Both the position numbers and the translations under genes were made by a program. 64,000 nt of DNA from positions 370,469 to 434,468 of the forward strand of contig NZ_JAHWYN010000002.1 of assembly GCF_019351435.1 (NCBI RefSeq), given 5' to 3'. The notes beneath the pieces were generated by a model. That model saw only the letters and a program-made list of their open reading frames with translations. It was not told where the DNA came from and ran no database searches. Positions 17,757 to 26,240 of this stretch are shown in pieces. Numbering within the stretch: the first letter of the stretch is position 1; each line of letters opens with the position of its first letter. Source of the DNA: Flavobacterium taihuense. Its GTDB lineage: Bacteria > Bacteroidota > Bacteroidia > Flavobacteriales > Flavobacteriaceae.

Positions 17757-18323
17757 TTATTTATTTTTTTTCCAACAATCTTCTACATGATCGTTAACCA
17801 TTCCGGTGGCCTGCATGTGTGCATAAACTACCGTAGATCCTACGAACTTGAATCCGCGTTTTTTTAAGTCTTTGCTGATAGCATCGGAGAGGGGGGTTGT
17901 GGCTTGAACTTCTTTTAGAGATTTTCGTTGGTTATCGATTGGCTTTCCGTTTACAAATCCCCAGATATACTTGGAAAAACTACCAAATTCTTCCTGAACG
18001 TTAATGAAAGCCTGTGCATTGGAAACTGCGGAATAAACCTTTAGTTTGTTTCGAATGATGCCAGCATCTAAGAGTAATTCCTGAATTTTTTCTTCGGAAT
18101 AGCTAGCTATTTTTTTATAGTTGAAATCATCGAAAGCTTTTCGGAAATTTTCTCTTTTGTTGAGTATGGTTATCCAGCTTAATCCAGCTTGGAAAGTTTC
18201 CAACAATAAGAATTCAAATAGTTTTATATCCTCATATACAGGAACGCCCCATTCTTCGTCGTGGTATTTTTTGTATAATTCGCTGGAATTGCACCATGCG
18301 CATCGTTTAAGTTCTTGTTTCAT
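17757..18323 (-). CDS. tag: DNA-3-methyladenine glycosylase I
   Basis: This 188-residue base-excision repair enzyme removes 3-methyladenine from alkylated DNA. The zinc-snap residues of the Tag family are visible: Cys near the N-terminus in RCAWCN, His in YHDEEWGVP, and the C-terminal pair in NDHVEDCW. LLLETFQAGLSWITILNKR is the conserved helix-hairpin-helix region with catalytic Glu. The ATG at 18323 overlaps the TAA stop of the upstream lipoprotein gene by one base (TAATG), which points to coupled translation. It is the last gene of a two-gene unit. Confidence 0.95.
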   Translation of the reverse strand: MKQELKRCAWCNSSELYKKYHDEEWGVPVYEDIKLFEFLLLETFQAGLSWITILNKRENFRKAFDDFNYKKIASYSEEKIQELLLDAGIIRNKLKVYSAVSNAQAFINVQEEFGSFSKYIWGFVNGKPIDNQRKSLKEVQATTPLSDAISKDLKKRGFKFVGSTVVYAHMQATGMVNDHVEDCWKKNK

Positions 18324-18982
18324 TATTTGTTGATTTCCCAATGATAACCTTTTACCGAAGGTATGTAGGCAGATCCGTTATTAAGTACCAGATCTGTATA
18401 TATTTTTTTATTGTATTTGATTCCGATGGCACCTCCAGATACATGCGTTTTGTTTTGTTTGAATGTAAAAATCAGGGTGTCGTTTTCGAATTCAGCATCC
18501 GATACTTTCTCGACCAGCCAAGTTGAACCCCATTTGAAATACAGTTTATTTGGCCCTACGTAGGTGACCTGTTTTATAAGATCAACAGCTTCTTTTGGGA
18601 ATTTATAGTTTTCTATAAGTTCTTTCTTGGTGTATGATTTCCCCAATTGACCATTATTTAATAAGTTCCGTAAGGGAGAATTGATAACTTTTTGGACTTC
18701 TTTAGTATTCGGAACAGTTATAATCGGTTCATTTTTTTGGTCTGCTATGTTGTTTTTTCTAGAGGGATTGGAAGTTGAAATTTGGTTCTCGATTGCTGCA
18801 GCTAAACCAGAATCGCTAGCAGTGTCAGTATCTGTTTTTCCAGTTTCAACTTTTTTTGTAAAACTTTTTGTAGTTTCAGATAATATGATTTCTTTTTCTT
18901 TTTTTTCTTCGGGTTCGTTTCTGCCACAACTGATCAAAGTGGTCAAAAATAAGAAGGATAATATTATTTTAAAATTCTTCAT
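18323..18982 (-). CDS. Lipoprotein of unknown function
   Basis: This 219-residue protein has a lipoprotein signal peptide with lipid-attachment Cys19 (TTLISCGRN). Residues 20-100 are low-complexity and rich in Lys, Glu, Thr and Ser, probably a flexible linker. The C-terminal part (about 105-219) looks folded, with YVGPNKLYFKWGSTWLVEKV and SVKGYHWEINK, but I do not recognise a family. It is co-translated with tag (one-base overlap). A -7 box TAAATTTG lies on the minus strand at 19016-19023. The location is probably the periplasmic face of a membrane. No link to DNA repair is evident from its sequence. Confidence 0.75.
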   Translation of the reverse strand: MKNFKIILSFLFLTTLISCGRNEPEEKKEKEIILSETTKSFTKKVETGKTDTDTASDSGLAAAIENQISTSNPSRKNNIADQKNEPIITVPNTKEVQKVINSPLRNLLNNGQLGKSYTKKELIENYKFPKEAVDLIKQVTYVGPNKLYFKWGSTWLVEKVSDAEFENDTLIFTFKQNKTHVSGGAIGIKYNKKIYTDLVLNNGSAYIPSVKGYHWEINK

Positions 18983-19062
18983 GGTTATTTGGGTGTAATG
19001 CTATAATAGTTTAATCAAATTTAATATATTTTTCTAATTTAATGAAATATGGTTGTTATAAA

Positions 19063-19094
19063 TAAAAAAGTCCCTATCTGTGAAGAAAGGGACT
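19063..19094 (-). terminator. Terminator after the Ppx/GppA-like gene
   Basis: AGTCCCT (19069-19075) pairs with AGGGACT (19088-19094). Read on the minus strand the stem is followed by six T residues (19068-19063). Confidence 0.8.
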
Positions 19095-19131
19095 AGATTA
19101 TTCTCTGAAAAAATAAGCTTTTTTAACTTGC

Positions 19132-20190
19132 TTAAAAGATTTGTTTTACTCCTTTTGCATTGTCAAAAACGTAGCTTACTAACCAAGCAATTTGACCTTG
19201 TTTTGCAAAGTATATTTTTTTACTCTGAATGTTAGGAATGACTTCAAGTGAAGTTTCCAAAAGATTAAAAGCTGCTATCAGGTATTTTTGTTGGTAAGTT
19301 TTTAATACTTTTTGCATTTCGACGTTAGTTTCTGCACTAGTTACGAATCTCTGATAATTGTTTTCTGCAATTGTTCTGATAGCTAGAATATCGTCATACT
19401 GTACTTGTGTAAAGTTTTCTTCTGCTTTAGCTCCATTTAAAAGAGTGTAAAAAGCCCATGCAGCACCACCAGAGATGTAAACATTGTTTTTGTCTTGCGA
19501 TTCAGCTCTACTTGTGTACATTTTTTTGAAACTCTCTCTCATTGTTGGCAAATAATCGAATAAATTTTCATTGAATTCGAATACTGTTTTTTGTTTGCAT
19601 TTTTTGTTGATAATTTCAGTCAAGGTAACTGTCCCTAAATCACATGAAATAGGAAAAAAGACAGAAGAGTCATTAATATCCTTAGCGTAACCACCTTTTG
19701 TGTTTCCACCTCCAATATCTATGATCACAGAATTTAAATAATTTTTAGGAGGAATACATCCTCTCAACAGCAATTTAGCTTCTAGTGAAGAGGAGATGAT
19801 TTCTATTTTTTTATTTGTCAGCTCTTTTATTTTAACGACCAAATCATTAGTATTCGTCGCTAAACCAACACCTGAAGAGGCAACAATAAAGATATTTTTG
19901 TCTTCAATTTTGTATTCTGAAAGCATTTTTTTGTAGTTGGTATATACTACACCACCTGCTTTGTCGATGTCTTCTTTTAATAGGGTGCCATCTATTCCAA
20001 TCCCCGCTGCTATTCCGACGTTTTCGGTCCAAAATTCTTTTACGTCATAAGTATTTCTTTTAATACTTTCGACTTGAAGAACCGTCATCTTGATACCTTT
20101 ACTTCCTATTTCTATTCCTCCATAAAGTTGTGCTTGGAGAGAATAGGAAAAAATAAGGCAAACTATTAAATAGTAAATTTTTTCTTTCAT
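19132..20190 (-). CDS. Exported Ppx/GppA-like protein
   Basis: The protein has 352 residues. A signal peptide (about 1-20, ending SLQAQ) is followed by motifs in the order seen in exopolyphosphatase/guanosine pentaphosphatase of the actin-like ATPase superfamily. These are a phosphate-1-like YGGIEIGSKGIKMTVLQV, a SSSLEAKLLLRGC segment (compare GEEEAR in Ppx), phosphate-2 SVIIDIGGGNTKGGY, PISCDLGTVTLTEI (compare the LPLGCVRLTE block) and an ISGGAAWAF adenosine-like motif. Export is unusual for this fold, because polyphosphate and (p)ppGpp enzymes are cytoplasmic. Possible substrates are extracytoplasmic polyphosphate or nucleotides. It may alternatively bind rather than hydrolyse. A -7 box TAGATTTG is at 20221-20228 on the minus strand. 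It appears to be a single-gene unit. Confidence 0.75.
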   Translation of the reverse strand: MKEKIYYLIVCLIFSYSLQAQLYGGIEIGSKGIKMTVLQVESIKRNTYDVKEFWTENVGIAAGIGIDGTLLKEDIDKAGGVVYTNYKKMLSEYKIEDKNIFIVASSGVGLATNTNDLVVKIKELTNKKIEIISSSLEAKLLLRGCIPPKNYLNSVIIDIGGGNTKGGYAKDINDSSVFFPISCDLGTVTLTEIINKKCKQKTVFEFNENLFDYLPTMRESFKKMYTSRAESQDKNNVYISGGAAWAFYTLLNGAKAEENFTQVQYDDILAIRTIAENNYQRFVTSAETNVEMQKVLKTYQQKYLIAAFNLLETSLEVIPNIQSKKIYFAKQGQIAWLVSYVFDNAKGVKQIF

Positions 20191-20331
20191 GTTGTTTTAT
20201 TTTTGGGGTTTTGCTAATTGCAAATCTATATTAAAAATCTATAATTTCCTTTTTTTTAATGTTTTTTTTGAATAAGTTTTTTTAAATTTTAAAATGTTAT
20301 CAAATTGTTATGTTTTTTAACTAATTGATTG

Positions 20332-20361
20332 TTGGTTGATTGAAAAAATAATCTATTTTTG
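20332..20361 (+). promoter_or_regulatory. Promoter of the MFS transporter gene
   Basis: TTG at 20332-20334 and TATTTTTG at 20354-20361 are separated by 19 bases, a good match to the Bacteroidetes -33/-7 consensus. The likely start site is near 20366. A 20-codon open frame (20367-20429) then overlaps the transporter start. Confidence 0.65.
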
Positions 20362-20400
20362 CCAGAATGAAAAAATTTTTTGCCCCAAAAAAAATTAATT

Positions 20401-21639
20401 ATGATAAAAAAATACTTCGACAATTTTAAAGGCTTTCCAAAAGAAATTTGGATTCTTACTTTAATTACATTCATCAACAGAGCAGGAACAATGGTTGTTC
20501 CCTTTCTCTCAAAGTACATGAAAGAAAACCTGCAATTCACATATAGCCAAATTGGTTGGGTAATGGTTTTCTTTGGTGTTGGATCTATAATCGGAACTTG
20601 GCTTAGCGGCAAATTATCTGATAAAATTGGCTTTTATAAGGTCATGGTTTTTAGTTTATTCGGCAGTGGTATTGTGTTTATTTTGCTGCAATACGCAGCC
20701 ACTTTTCAGGAACTTTGTATAGGAATACTTGTATTGACCAGTATTGCTGATATGTTTCGGCCTGCCATGTTGGTATGTTTAAAGACATACACTGTAAAAG
20801 AAAACAGGGCTAGAGCTTTTGCTTTAACGCGTGCAGCTGTTAATTTAGGTTTCCTTTTTGGGCCAGTTTTAGGTGGTTTGATTATTATGCAAATGGGATA
20901 TCAGTATATCTTTTATGTTGATGGTGCAACCTGTATATTGGCAATAATTGTGTTTATGTTTTTTGTAAAAGAGAAGGTAGTGCCAATCAAATTGAAAAAA
21001 TACCACGAAGGTTTTAAAAAGATTTCGATAAGAAAAGATCATCCATTCATGCTGCATTTGTTAATTTGTATGATTACTGGGATTTTGTTTTTTCAAATTT
21101 TCACCACTTTGCCATTGTATCATAAAGAGCGATTTAATATGTCTGAATTTGACAGTGGATTGCTTTTAAGTTTGAATGGATTACTTATTCTTCTATTTGA
21201 GCTTCCTATTGTGAATTTTGTAATCAAGAATAAAATTGACAATCATAAAGTTATTTCTATTGGATTGTTGCTTATGTCTTCAAGTTTCTTGTTGCTTTTA
21301 TTGCCTTGGGAAGGGATTTTAATTCCTATGATGTTGTTTATGACATTCGGGGTAATGTTAACTTTTCCGTTTGCGAATTCATTCGCAATGGGTAGGTCAT
21401 ATGAATCCCACGAAGGGAAATATATGGCTGCTTTTACCATGAGTTATAGTTTTGCACATATTTTAAGTGCTAAAACAGGTATGGAAATTATTCAGAGATC
21501 AGGTTATGAGGCTAATTGGGTATTTATGACAACTCTGGGTCTAGTTGGTTCATTACTTGTTTTTAAACTTTTCAGAATGGTTGAAAAGGAAGAGTTGAGT
21601 AATGATAGAAAAGTAGATGCCATTTTTCTTGATGAGTAA
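20401..21639 (+). CDS. MFS transporter
   Basis: This 412-residue inner-membrane protein has about 12 hydrophobic helices in two halves. The major-facilitator loop between helices 2 and 3 reads GSIIGTWLSGKLSDKIGF, and a RARAFALTRAAVNLGFLFGP block marks helix 5. The middle loop (about 190-215) is rich in Lys. The family resembles multidrug or small-molecule exporters of the DHA type, but the substrate cannot be told. ATG at 20401 is chosen over upstream non-ATG starts. A terminator follows at 21686. Confidence 0.88.
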   Translation: MIKKYFDNFKGFPKEIWILTLITFINRAGTMVVPFLSKYMKENLQFTYSQIGWVMVFFGVGSIIGTWLSGKLSDKIGFYKVMVFSLFGSGIVFILLQYAATFQELCIGILVLTSIADMFRPAMLVCLKTYTVKENRARAFALTRAAVNLGFLFGPVLGGLIIMQMGYQYIFYVDGATCILAIIVFMFFVKEKVVPIKLKKYHEGFKKISIRKDHPFMLHLLICMITGILFFQIFTTLPLYHKERFNMSEFDSGLLLSLNGLLILLFELPIVNFVIKNKIDNHKVISIGLLLMSSSFLLLLLPWEGILIPMMLFMTFGVMLTFPFANSFAMGRSYESHEGKYMAAFTMSYSFAHILSAKTGMEIIQRSGYEANWVFMTTLGLVGSLLVFKLFRMVEKEELSNDRKVDAIFLDE

Positions 21640-21685
21640 AACTTTGTACTTATTAAAAAGGATTTAAGCAGAATTAAAATTTAGA

Positions 21686-21722
21686 CAGTAGTAAGCGAAA
21701 GTTTACTGCTGTTTTTTTTTTT
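21686..21722 (+). terminator. Terminator after the MFS transporter gene
   Basis: CAGTAGTAA (21686-21694) pairs with TTACTGCTG (21703-21711, one G-U pair), then a run of 12 T residues. Confidence 0.85.
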
Positions 21723-21972
21723 TAATATGCTCAGTTTTTGTTGTTTGTGATTGTAAATTAATTTTAAAAAATTCTGGTATAATGCTGTTGTAGTATTGAA
21801 ATTTTTTATGGATTATATTAGTTCTACAATAGGTGTTAATTTGACTTTTAAGTTAATTCTTGGTTGAATTTGGTGCGTTTTATTTATTGCATGGGTTGAT
21901 GTTTAGATTTTGATTCAGTTGTTACTCATGGGGTTTGGATTATTATTAATGAATCATAAAAGAAATAATTGT
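21723..21972. other. Intergenic, nothing recognised
   Basis: About 250 AT-rich bases between two convergent terminators. I see no open frame of note, no tRNA and no strong hairpin. Confidence 0.6.
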
Positions 21973-22010
21973 CAAAAAAAATCCCATTCCGTAATGAAAC
22001 GAAATGGGAT
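21973..22010 (-). terminator. Terminator of the rplM-rpsI-rpsB-tsf operon
   Basis: ATCCCATT (21981-21988) pairs with AATGGGAT (22003-22010). On the minus strand the stem runs into eight T residues. Confidence 0.88.
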
Positions 22011-22068
22011 CTTTATATATTACGAAGTCAAAATAAAAGTGAAATCGTTAATCTAATTTAAAGGCAGA

Positions 22069-22893
22069 CTATCCTAAAGCAGCTCTTCTGAAGCCTGTTA
22101 CGGTAAGATCTTTGTCTAAAGACTTAGCATAAGCAGCAACGCTTAATTTGTTGTCTTTAATGTAATCTTGGTTTACCAGTGTGTTGTCTTTAAAGAAACG
22201 AGCCAATTTACCTTTAGCGATATTGTCTAACATTGCTTCTGGTTTACCTTCTTGACGTAAAACATCTTTAGCAATTTCGATTTCTTTAGCTATGGTGTCA
22301 GCGTCAACACCGTTTTCGTCTAATGCGATTGGTGACATAGCCGCAGCTTGCATAGCAATATTTCTTGCTACTTCATCAGCACCAGCGATGTTTGCAGATA
22401 AAGCAACCAAAGTAGCGATTTTGTTTCCAGAGTGAATGTAAGAACCGATAAAAGCACCTTCTAATTTCTCGAAAGTTCTGATTTCAAGTTTTTCACCAAT
22501 AACTCCAGTTTGTTCGATTAATTTTTCAGCAACAGTGATTCCGTTGAAATCAGCAGCCAAGAATTCTTCTTTTGTGTTGTAGTTCAATGCTAAATTAGCC
22601 ATTTCAGTAGCCATTTTTACAAAGTTCTCGTTCATTCCCACGAAGTCAGTCTCACAGTTTAATGTGATAACAACTCCAGCAGTTTTGTCTGCATTAACAA
22701 CAGCAATTGCAGCACCTTCTGTAGATTCTCTATCAGAACGGTTAGCAGCTACTTTTTGTCCTTTCTTACGTAAGTTTTCGATAGCTAAATCAAAATCTCC
22801 GTCTGCTTCAACCAAAGCTTTTTTGCAGTCCATCATACCTGCACCAGTGATTGTTCTTAATTTATTTACGTCTGCAGCAGTAATTGTTGCCAT
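22069..22893 (-). CDS. tsf: Elongation factor Ts
   Basis: This 274-residue protein is the guanine-nucleotide exchange factor for EF-Tu. The N-terminal UBA-like domain contains VNKLRTITGAGMMDCKKALV, the first 20 residues of the conserved motif, and the TDFV motif that inserts into EF-Tu reads NCETDFVGMNENF near residue 80. The length is normal. It follows rpsB after 136 bases, a space that holds an inverted repeat. The rpsB-tsf pair is conserved across bacteria. Confidence 0.97.
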   Translation of the reverse strand: MATITAADVNKLRTITGAGMMDCKKALVEADGDFDLAIENLRKKGQKVAANRSDRESTEGAAIAVVNADKTAGVVITLNCETDFVGMNENFVKMATEMANLALNYNTKEEFLAADFNGITVAEKLIEQTGVIGEKLEIRTFEKLEGAFIGSYIHSGNKIATLVALSANIAGADEVARNIAMQAAAMSPIALDENGVDADTIAKEIEIAKDVLRQEGKPEAMLDNIAKGKLARFFKDNTLVNQDYIKDNKLSVAAYAKSLDKDLTVTGFRRAALG

Positions 22894-22923
22894 AATATAA
22901 TGTGTTTAATGTTATAAAAGTAA

Positions 22924-23019
22924 AAATTCCAATTTTTAAATCCCAAATTCCAATTTTATTAAATTATCAACATAGTGTTTCTAATTTTTTATGGAATTTG
23001 GAATTTAAAATTGGAATTT
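22924..23019. repeat. Inverted repeat of AAATTCC words between rpsB and tsf
   Basis: The left arm (22924-22951) and right arm (22993-23019) are near-perfect complements built from the words AAATTCCAATTTT and CCAAATTCC. The type is the same as the iterated-word repeat at 704-873, though the word differs. It could form a long weak hairpin in the rpsB-tsf mRNA. Confidence 0.75.
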
Positions 23020-23029
23020 AAAATTTGAT

Positions 23030-23824
23030 TTATTCTTCAGTTGCTGGAGCTACAGGAGCTTCAACTGCTGGAGTTTCAGCTACAGGAGCTTCTACTTCAG
23101 CAACAACCTCAGTAGCATCAGTTTCTTTATCAGAAGTTCTATTTGCAAGACCGTCGATAATTGAAGCAGTTACTAAAGATAAAATTTTATCAATTGATTT
23201 AGAAGCATCATCATTTGCAGGGATAACATAATCTACTTCACGTGGATCAGAATTGGTATCAACCATTGCGAAAACTGGAATGTTTAATTTTTGAGCTTCT
23301 TTTATTGCGATGTGTTCAGCTTTGATATCTACTACGAACAATGCTGCAGGAAGTCTTGACATATCTGCGATTGAACCTAAGTTTTTCTCAAGTTTAGCAC
23401 GAAGACGATCAACTTGTAAACGCTCTTTTTTAGAAAGGGTCATGAAAGTACCGTCTTTCTTCATTTTATCAATAGTAGCCATTTTTTTAACAGCTTTACG
23501 GATAGTTACGAAGTTAGTTAGCATTCCACCAGGCCATCTTTCGGTGATGTAAGGCATGTTTGCAGCTTTTGCTTTATCAGCAACGATGTCTTTTGCTTGT
23601 TTTTTGGTAGCAACAAATAATATTTTTCTACCTGATGCAGCGATTTTTTTCAAAGCTTCATTAGCTTCTTCGATTTTTGCTGCAGTTTTATATAGATTGA
23701 TAATGTGTATACCATTACGCTCCATATAAATGTAAGGAGCCATATTTGGATCCCATTTTCTAGTCATGTGTCCAAAATGAACACCTGCTTCTAGTAATTC
23801 TTTTACTTCTACTTTGTTTGACAT
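23030..23824 (-). CDS. rpsB: 30S ribosomal protein S2
   Basis: The protein has 264 residues. The S2 core (1-228) is clear: LLEAGVHFGHMTRKWDPNMA, YIYMERNGIHIINLYKT, ERWPGGMLTNFVTIRKA and PVFAMVDTNSDPREVDYVIP (each a conserved S2 block). The last 35 residues form an acidic Ala/Val/Glu/Pro-rich tail (about 230-264) that is longer than in E. coli S2 and probably disordered; such tails are common in Bacteroidetes. S2 is needed for 30S assembly and mRNA binding with S1. A 173-base leader separates it from rpsI. Confidence 0.97.
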   Translation of the reverse strand: MSNKVEVKELLEAGVHFGHMTRKWDPNMAPYIYMERNGIHIINLYKTAAKIEEANEALKKIAASGRKILFVATKKQAKDIVADKAKAANMPYITERWPGGMLTNFVTIRKAVKKMATIDKMKKDGTFMTLSKKERLQVDRLRAKLEKNLGSIADMSRLPAALFVVDIKAEHIAIKEAQKLNIPVFAMVDTNSDPREVDYVIPANDDASKSIDKILSLVTASIIDGLANRTSDKETDATEVVAEVEAPVAETPAVEAPVAPATEE

Positions 23825-23997
23825 TTTTTGTACTAGTTTACGTTCTGTTGATTAGCAATGCATGAATGGCGATAGGTCGGCTACATACATTTAGATGCTA
23901 AACTAATTTCAAGCCTCGGCTTGACAACAACAACATTGTTTTAAATTTTTTAATACATTCTAGGATGTCTTGTCCAAATTGAACAAGACAGGCAATA
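23825..23997 (-). promoter_or_regulatory. rpsI-rpsB intergenic leader with two hairpins
   Basis: The 173-base space ahead of rpsB holds an 8-bp hairpin, TGTCTTGT (23966-23973) with ACAAGACA (23983-23990), and a short one, CAAGCCTCGGCTTG, at 23910-23923. Neither has a T-run on the minus strand, so they do not look like terminators. Leaders of this kind upstream of rpsB are often bound by S2 itself for autoregulation; for this sequence that is inference. No good TAnnTTTG box was found, so rpsB may depend on read-through from rplM. Confidence 0.4.
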
Positions 23998-24384
23998 TTA
24001 ACGTTTAGAGAATTGGAATCTCTTACGAGCTTTCTTCTGACCGAATTTTTTACGTTCAACCATTCTTGGGTCTCTAGTCAATAAACCTTCTGGTTTCAAG
24101 ATAGCTCTGTTCTCAGCATTTACTTCGCACATTACGCGCGCCAATGCCATTCTTACAGCTTCTGCTTGTCCAGTTGAACCACCTCCATAAACGTTTACTT
24201 TTACGTCGAAGTTAGATGCATTTTCTGTCATAGACATTGGTTGCAAAACTTTGTACTGTAAAGTAGCAGTTGGGAAATAAGTTGCGAATGGTTTTTTGTT
24301 TACAACGATAACTCCTGTTCCTTCAGAAACATAAACACGTGCAACAGCGGTCTTTCTTCTACCGATTTTGTGAATAACTCCCAT
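23998..24384 (-). CDS. rpsI: 30S ribosomal protein S9
   Basis: This 128-residue ribosomal protein begins GVIHKIGRRKTAVARVYVSE, the conserved S9 start. It ends KKARKRFQFSKR, the C-terminal tail that reaches the P-site tRNA and must end in Lys-Arg. The ATG overlaps the rplM stop codon by one base (TAATG), so the two are translationally coupled, as in most bacteria. RMALARVMCEVN in the middle is also typical. No anomaly. Confidence 0.97.
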   Translation of the reverse strand: MGVIHKIGRRKTAVARVYVSEGTGVIVVNKKPFATYFPTATLQYKVLQPMSMTENASNFDVKVNVYGGGSTGQAEAVRMALARVMCEVNAENRAILKPEGLLTRDPRMVERKKFGQKKARKRFQFSKR

Positions 24385-24839
24385 TACTTAAGATCGTTTA
24401 GGTTAACAGTTCTAGGTTTTTGAGCTCCTTGTTTGTGCTCAGATCCTACAACAACATTTAAATTTCTAAAAAGTTCAGCTCCTAATTTGTTTTTAGGTAA
24501 CATTCCTTTTACTGCTTTTTCTACTAATAATGCAGGGTTTTTTGCTTGCAATACTTTAGCAGTTAAAGTTCTTTGTCCTCCAGGATAACCAGTGTGACGG
24601 ATGTATGTTTTTTCATCCAGTTTGTTACCTGTAAGGTTAATTTTTTCTGAGTTGATAACAATTACGTTATCTCCACAGTCCACGTGTGGCGTATAACTTG
24701 GTTTATACTTACCTCTTAAAATCATAGCGACTTTTGAAGCAAGACGACCTAAGTTATGACCGTCAGCATCTACAACAATCCATTCTTTTGTAGAATTGGC
24801 TTTTGTTGTTGAAATTGTCTTGTAGCTTAATGCGTTCAC
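24384..24839 (-). CDS. rplM: 50S ribosomal protein L13
   Basis: This 151-residue protein has the L13 blocks WIVVDADGHNLGRLASKVAM, LRGKYKPSYTPHVDCGDNVI, YIRHTGYPGGQRTL and AVKGMLPKNKLG (each part of the family signature). L13 is an early assembly protein of the large subunit. The start appears to be GTG at 24839; no in-frame ATG occurs close by upstream. Leaderward, a -7 box TACTTTTG lies on the minus strand at 24885-24892, followed at once by a small CCCC-TTTATT-GGGG hairpin (24868-24881) near the 5' end of the transcript. Confidence 0.96.
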   Translation of the reverse strand: MNALSYKTISTTKANSTKEWIVVDADGHNLGRLASKVAMILRGKYKPSYTPHVDCGDNVIVINSEKINLTGNKLDEKTYIRHTGYPGGQRTLTAKVLQAKNPALLVEKAVKGMLPKNKLGAELFRNLNVVVGSEHKQGAQKPRTVNLNDLK

Positions 24840-24867
24840 AATAATATATTTTAATTAAACATTCCAT

Positions 24868-24892
24868 CCCCAATAAAGGGGTTGCAAAAGTA
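24868..24892 (-). promoter_or_regulatory. Promoter and short 5' hairpin of the rplM operon
   Basis: On the minus strand TACTTTTG (24892-24885) fits the -7 consensus. A 4-bp CCCC/GGGG hairpin with a 6-base loop lies where the transcript should begin. L13 leaders that respond to the protein are known in other bacteria; whether this is one is open. Confidence 0.5.
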
Positions 24893-25190
24893 CAATTAAT
24901 TATTTTAAATACAAATAGCTTATTTGAATATTTTTTTGTTGGATTTACACTGATTATCAAATATATATTTAGTTTGATTCAATTTGCATTTAGTTTGAGA
25001 TTCGATTTTTTAAAATAATTTACTAAAATATTTTTTTTGATGTTGCATTTTTTTTGTAATTTTCGCTTTTATCCTTTCAAATGCTTGTTAAATTTTATAC
25101 ATTTAGTAAAATTTTAGCATGTTTTGTTTAATCCTTTGCTATTTTTAATTTTTCCAAGAACCTTAATATAGTACTAAATACCATTCTCCA
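24893..25190. other. AT-rich divergent promoter region
   Basis: About 300 bases between divergently transcribed rplM and the LacI-type regulator. Apart from the rplM promoter I see only AT-rich runs. No palindromic LacI-type operator was found by eye. Confidence 0.5.
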
Positions 25191-26216
25191 ATGAAAGCAA
25201 AAGCAACATTAAAACAAATTGCAAAAGAACTTAATGTTTCGGTATCGACTGTTTCTAAGGCACTTAATGACAGTCCTGAAATAAGCGAACAAACGAAAGT
25301 CAGAATAAAAGAATATGCTAAATTAAAAAATTACAAACCGAATGTTATCGGTCTGAACCTTAAAAATCGAAAAACCAAAACGATTGGTGTTATTATTCCT
25401 AATATATTGAACTCTTTTTTTGCTAAGGTTTTTAGTGGTATTGAGAAAGTGGCTGACGAAAGAGGTTATAATGTTTTAATGTGTATTTCTAATGAATCTT
25501 TAGAAAAAGAAGCGCATACTCTTGAGATGTTGAGTAATGGAACTATTGATGGTTTTGTTTTGTCTATTTCTGAAGAAGCTCAAAAACTACATGATTATAG
25601 TCATTTTAAAGACATTATTAATGATGGTACTCCAATTGTAATGTTTGACAGAACAACTGATGAAGTGGAATGTGATAAAGTAATTGTGGATGATTTTGAT
25701 TCTGGGCATAATGCTACTCAGCATTTAATTGATTTGGGTTGCAAAAATATTGCCTTAATTTCATCCGTTGATAATTTAAGTGTTGGTAAATTAAGAGCCG
25801 AAGGGTATCTAAAAGCCTTAAAGGATAATAATATTGAAGTTAATGAAAATATTATTATTCGTACAGAATCGGAATCCGAACATGATCTTTCCGAAAAGGT
25901 TAATGAATTGTATTCCAATAATCTTGTCGATGGTGTTTTTGCATTAGATGAAAATGATTCGGTTGTGGCCTTGAAAGTTGGGGTTAAAAAAGGGTATAAA
26001 ATCCCTAAGGATCTTAAAATTATTGGATTTGCTGATGGTATTTTGGCTTCTAGAAGATTGTCTCCAAGTTTAACTACTGTTAGTCAACACGGAATTGAGA
26101 TTGGTGAAGTAGCTGTAAAGCTGTTAATAGACAGACTGGAATCCAAAGAGGAGCATAGACCATATGAAACTCTAATTATTAAAACAAAATTAAAAGAAAG
26201 AGAATCTACTAAATAA
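25191..26216 (+). CDS. LacI family transcriptional regulator
   Basis: This 341-residue protein has a LacI helix-turn-helix at residues 5-25 (LKQIAKELNVSVSTVSKALN) followed by the hinge and KTKTIGVIIPNILNSFFAKV, the start of the periplasmic-binding-protein-like effector domain. The effector part contains VIVDDFDSGHNATQHLIDLG and FADGILASRRLSPSLTTVSQ, typical of sugar-responsive members. No sugar-use genes adjoin it, so its targets are elsewhere or it is a global catabolic regulator. It is a single-gene unit with its own terminator. The effector is unknown. Confidence 0.9.
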   Translation: MKAKATLKQIAKELNVSVSTVSKALNDSPEISEQTKVRIKEYAKLKNYKPNVIGLNLKNRKTKTIGVIIPNILNSFFAKVFSGIEKVADERGYNVLMCISNESLEKEAHTLEMLSNGTIDGFVLSISEEAQKLHDYSHFKDIINDGTPIVMFDRTTDEVECDKVIVDDFDSGHNATQHLIDLGCKNIALISSVDNLSVGKLRAEGYLKALKDNNIEVNENIIIRTESESEHDLSEKVNELYSNNLVDGVFALDENDSVVALKVGVKKGYKIPKDLKIIGFADGILASRRLSPSLTTVSQHGIEIGEVAVKLLIDRLESKEEHRPYETLIIKTKLKERESTK

Positions 26217-26240
26217 GGGAGTCTACTAAATGATAGTATA

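Noticed and set aside
21723..21972. Possible small RNA between the convergent terminators
   Set aside because: No promoter of the TAnnTTTG type and no stable fold other than the flanking terminators was found.
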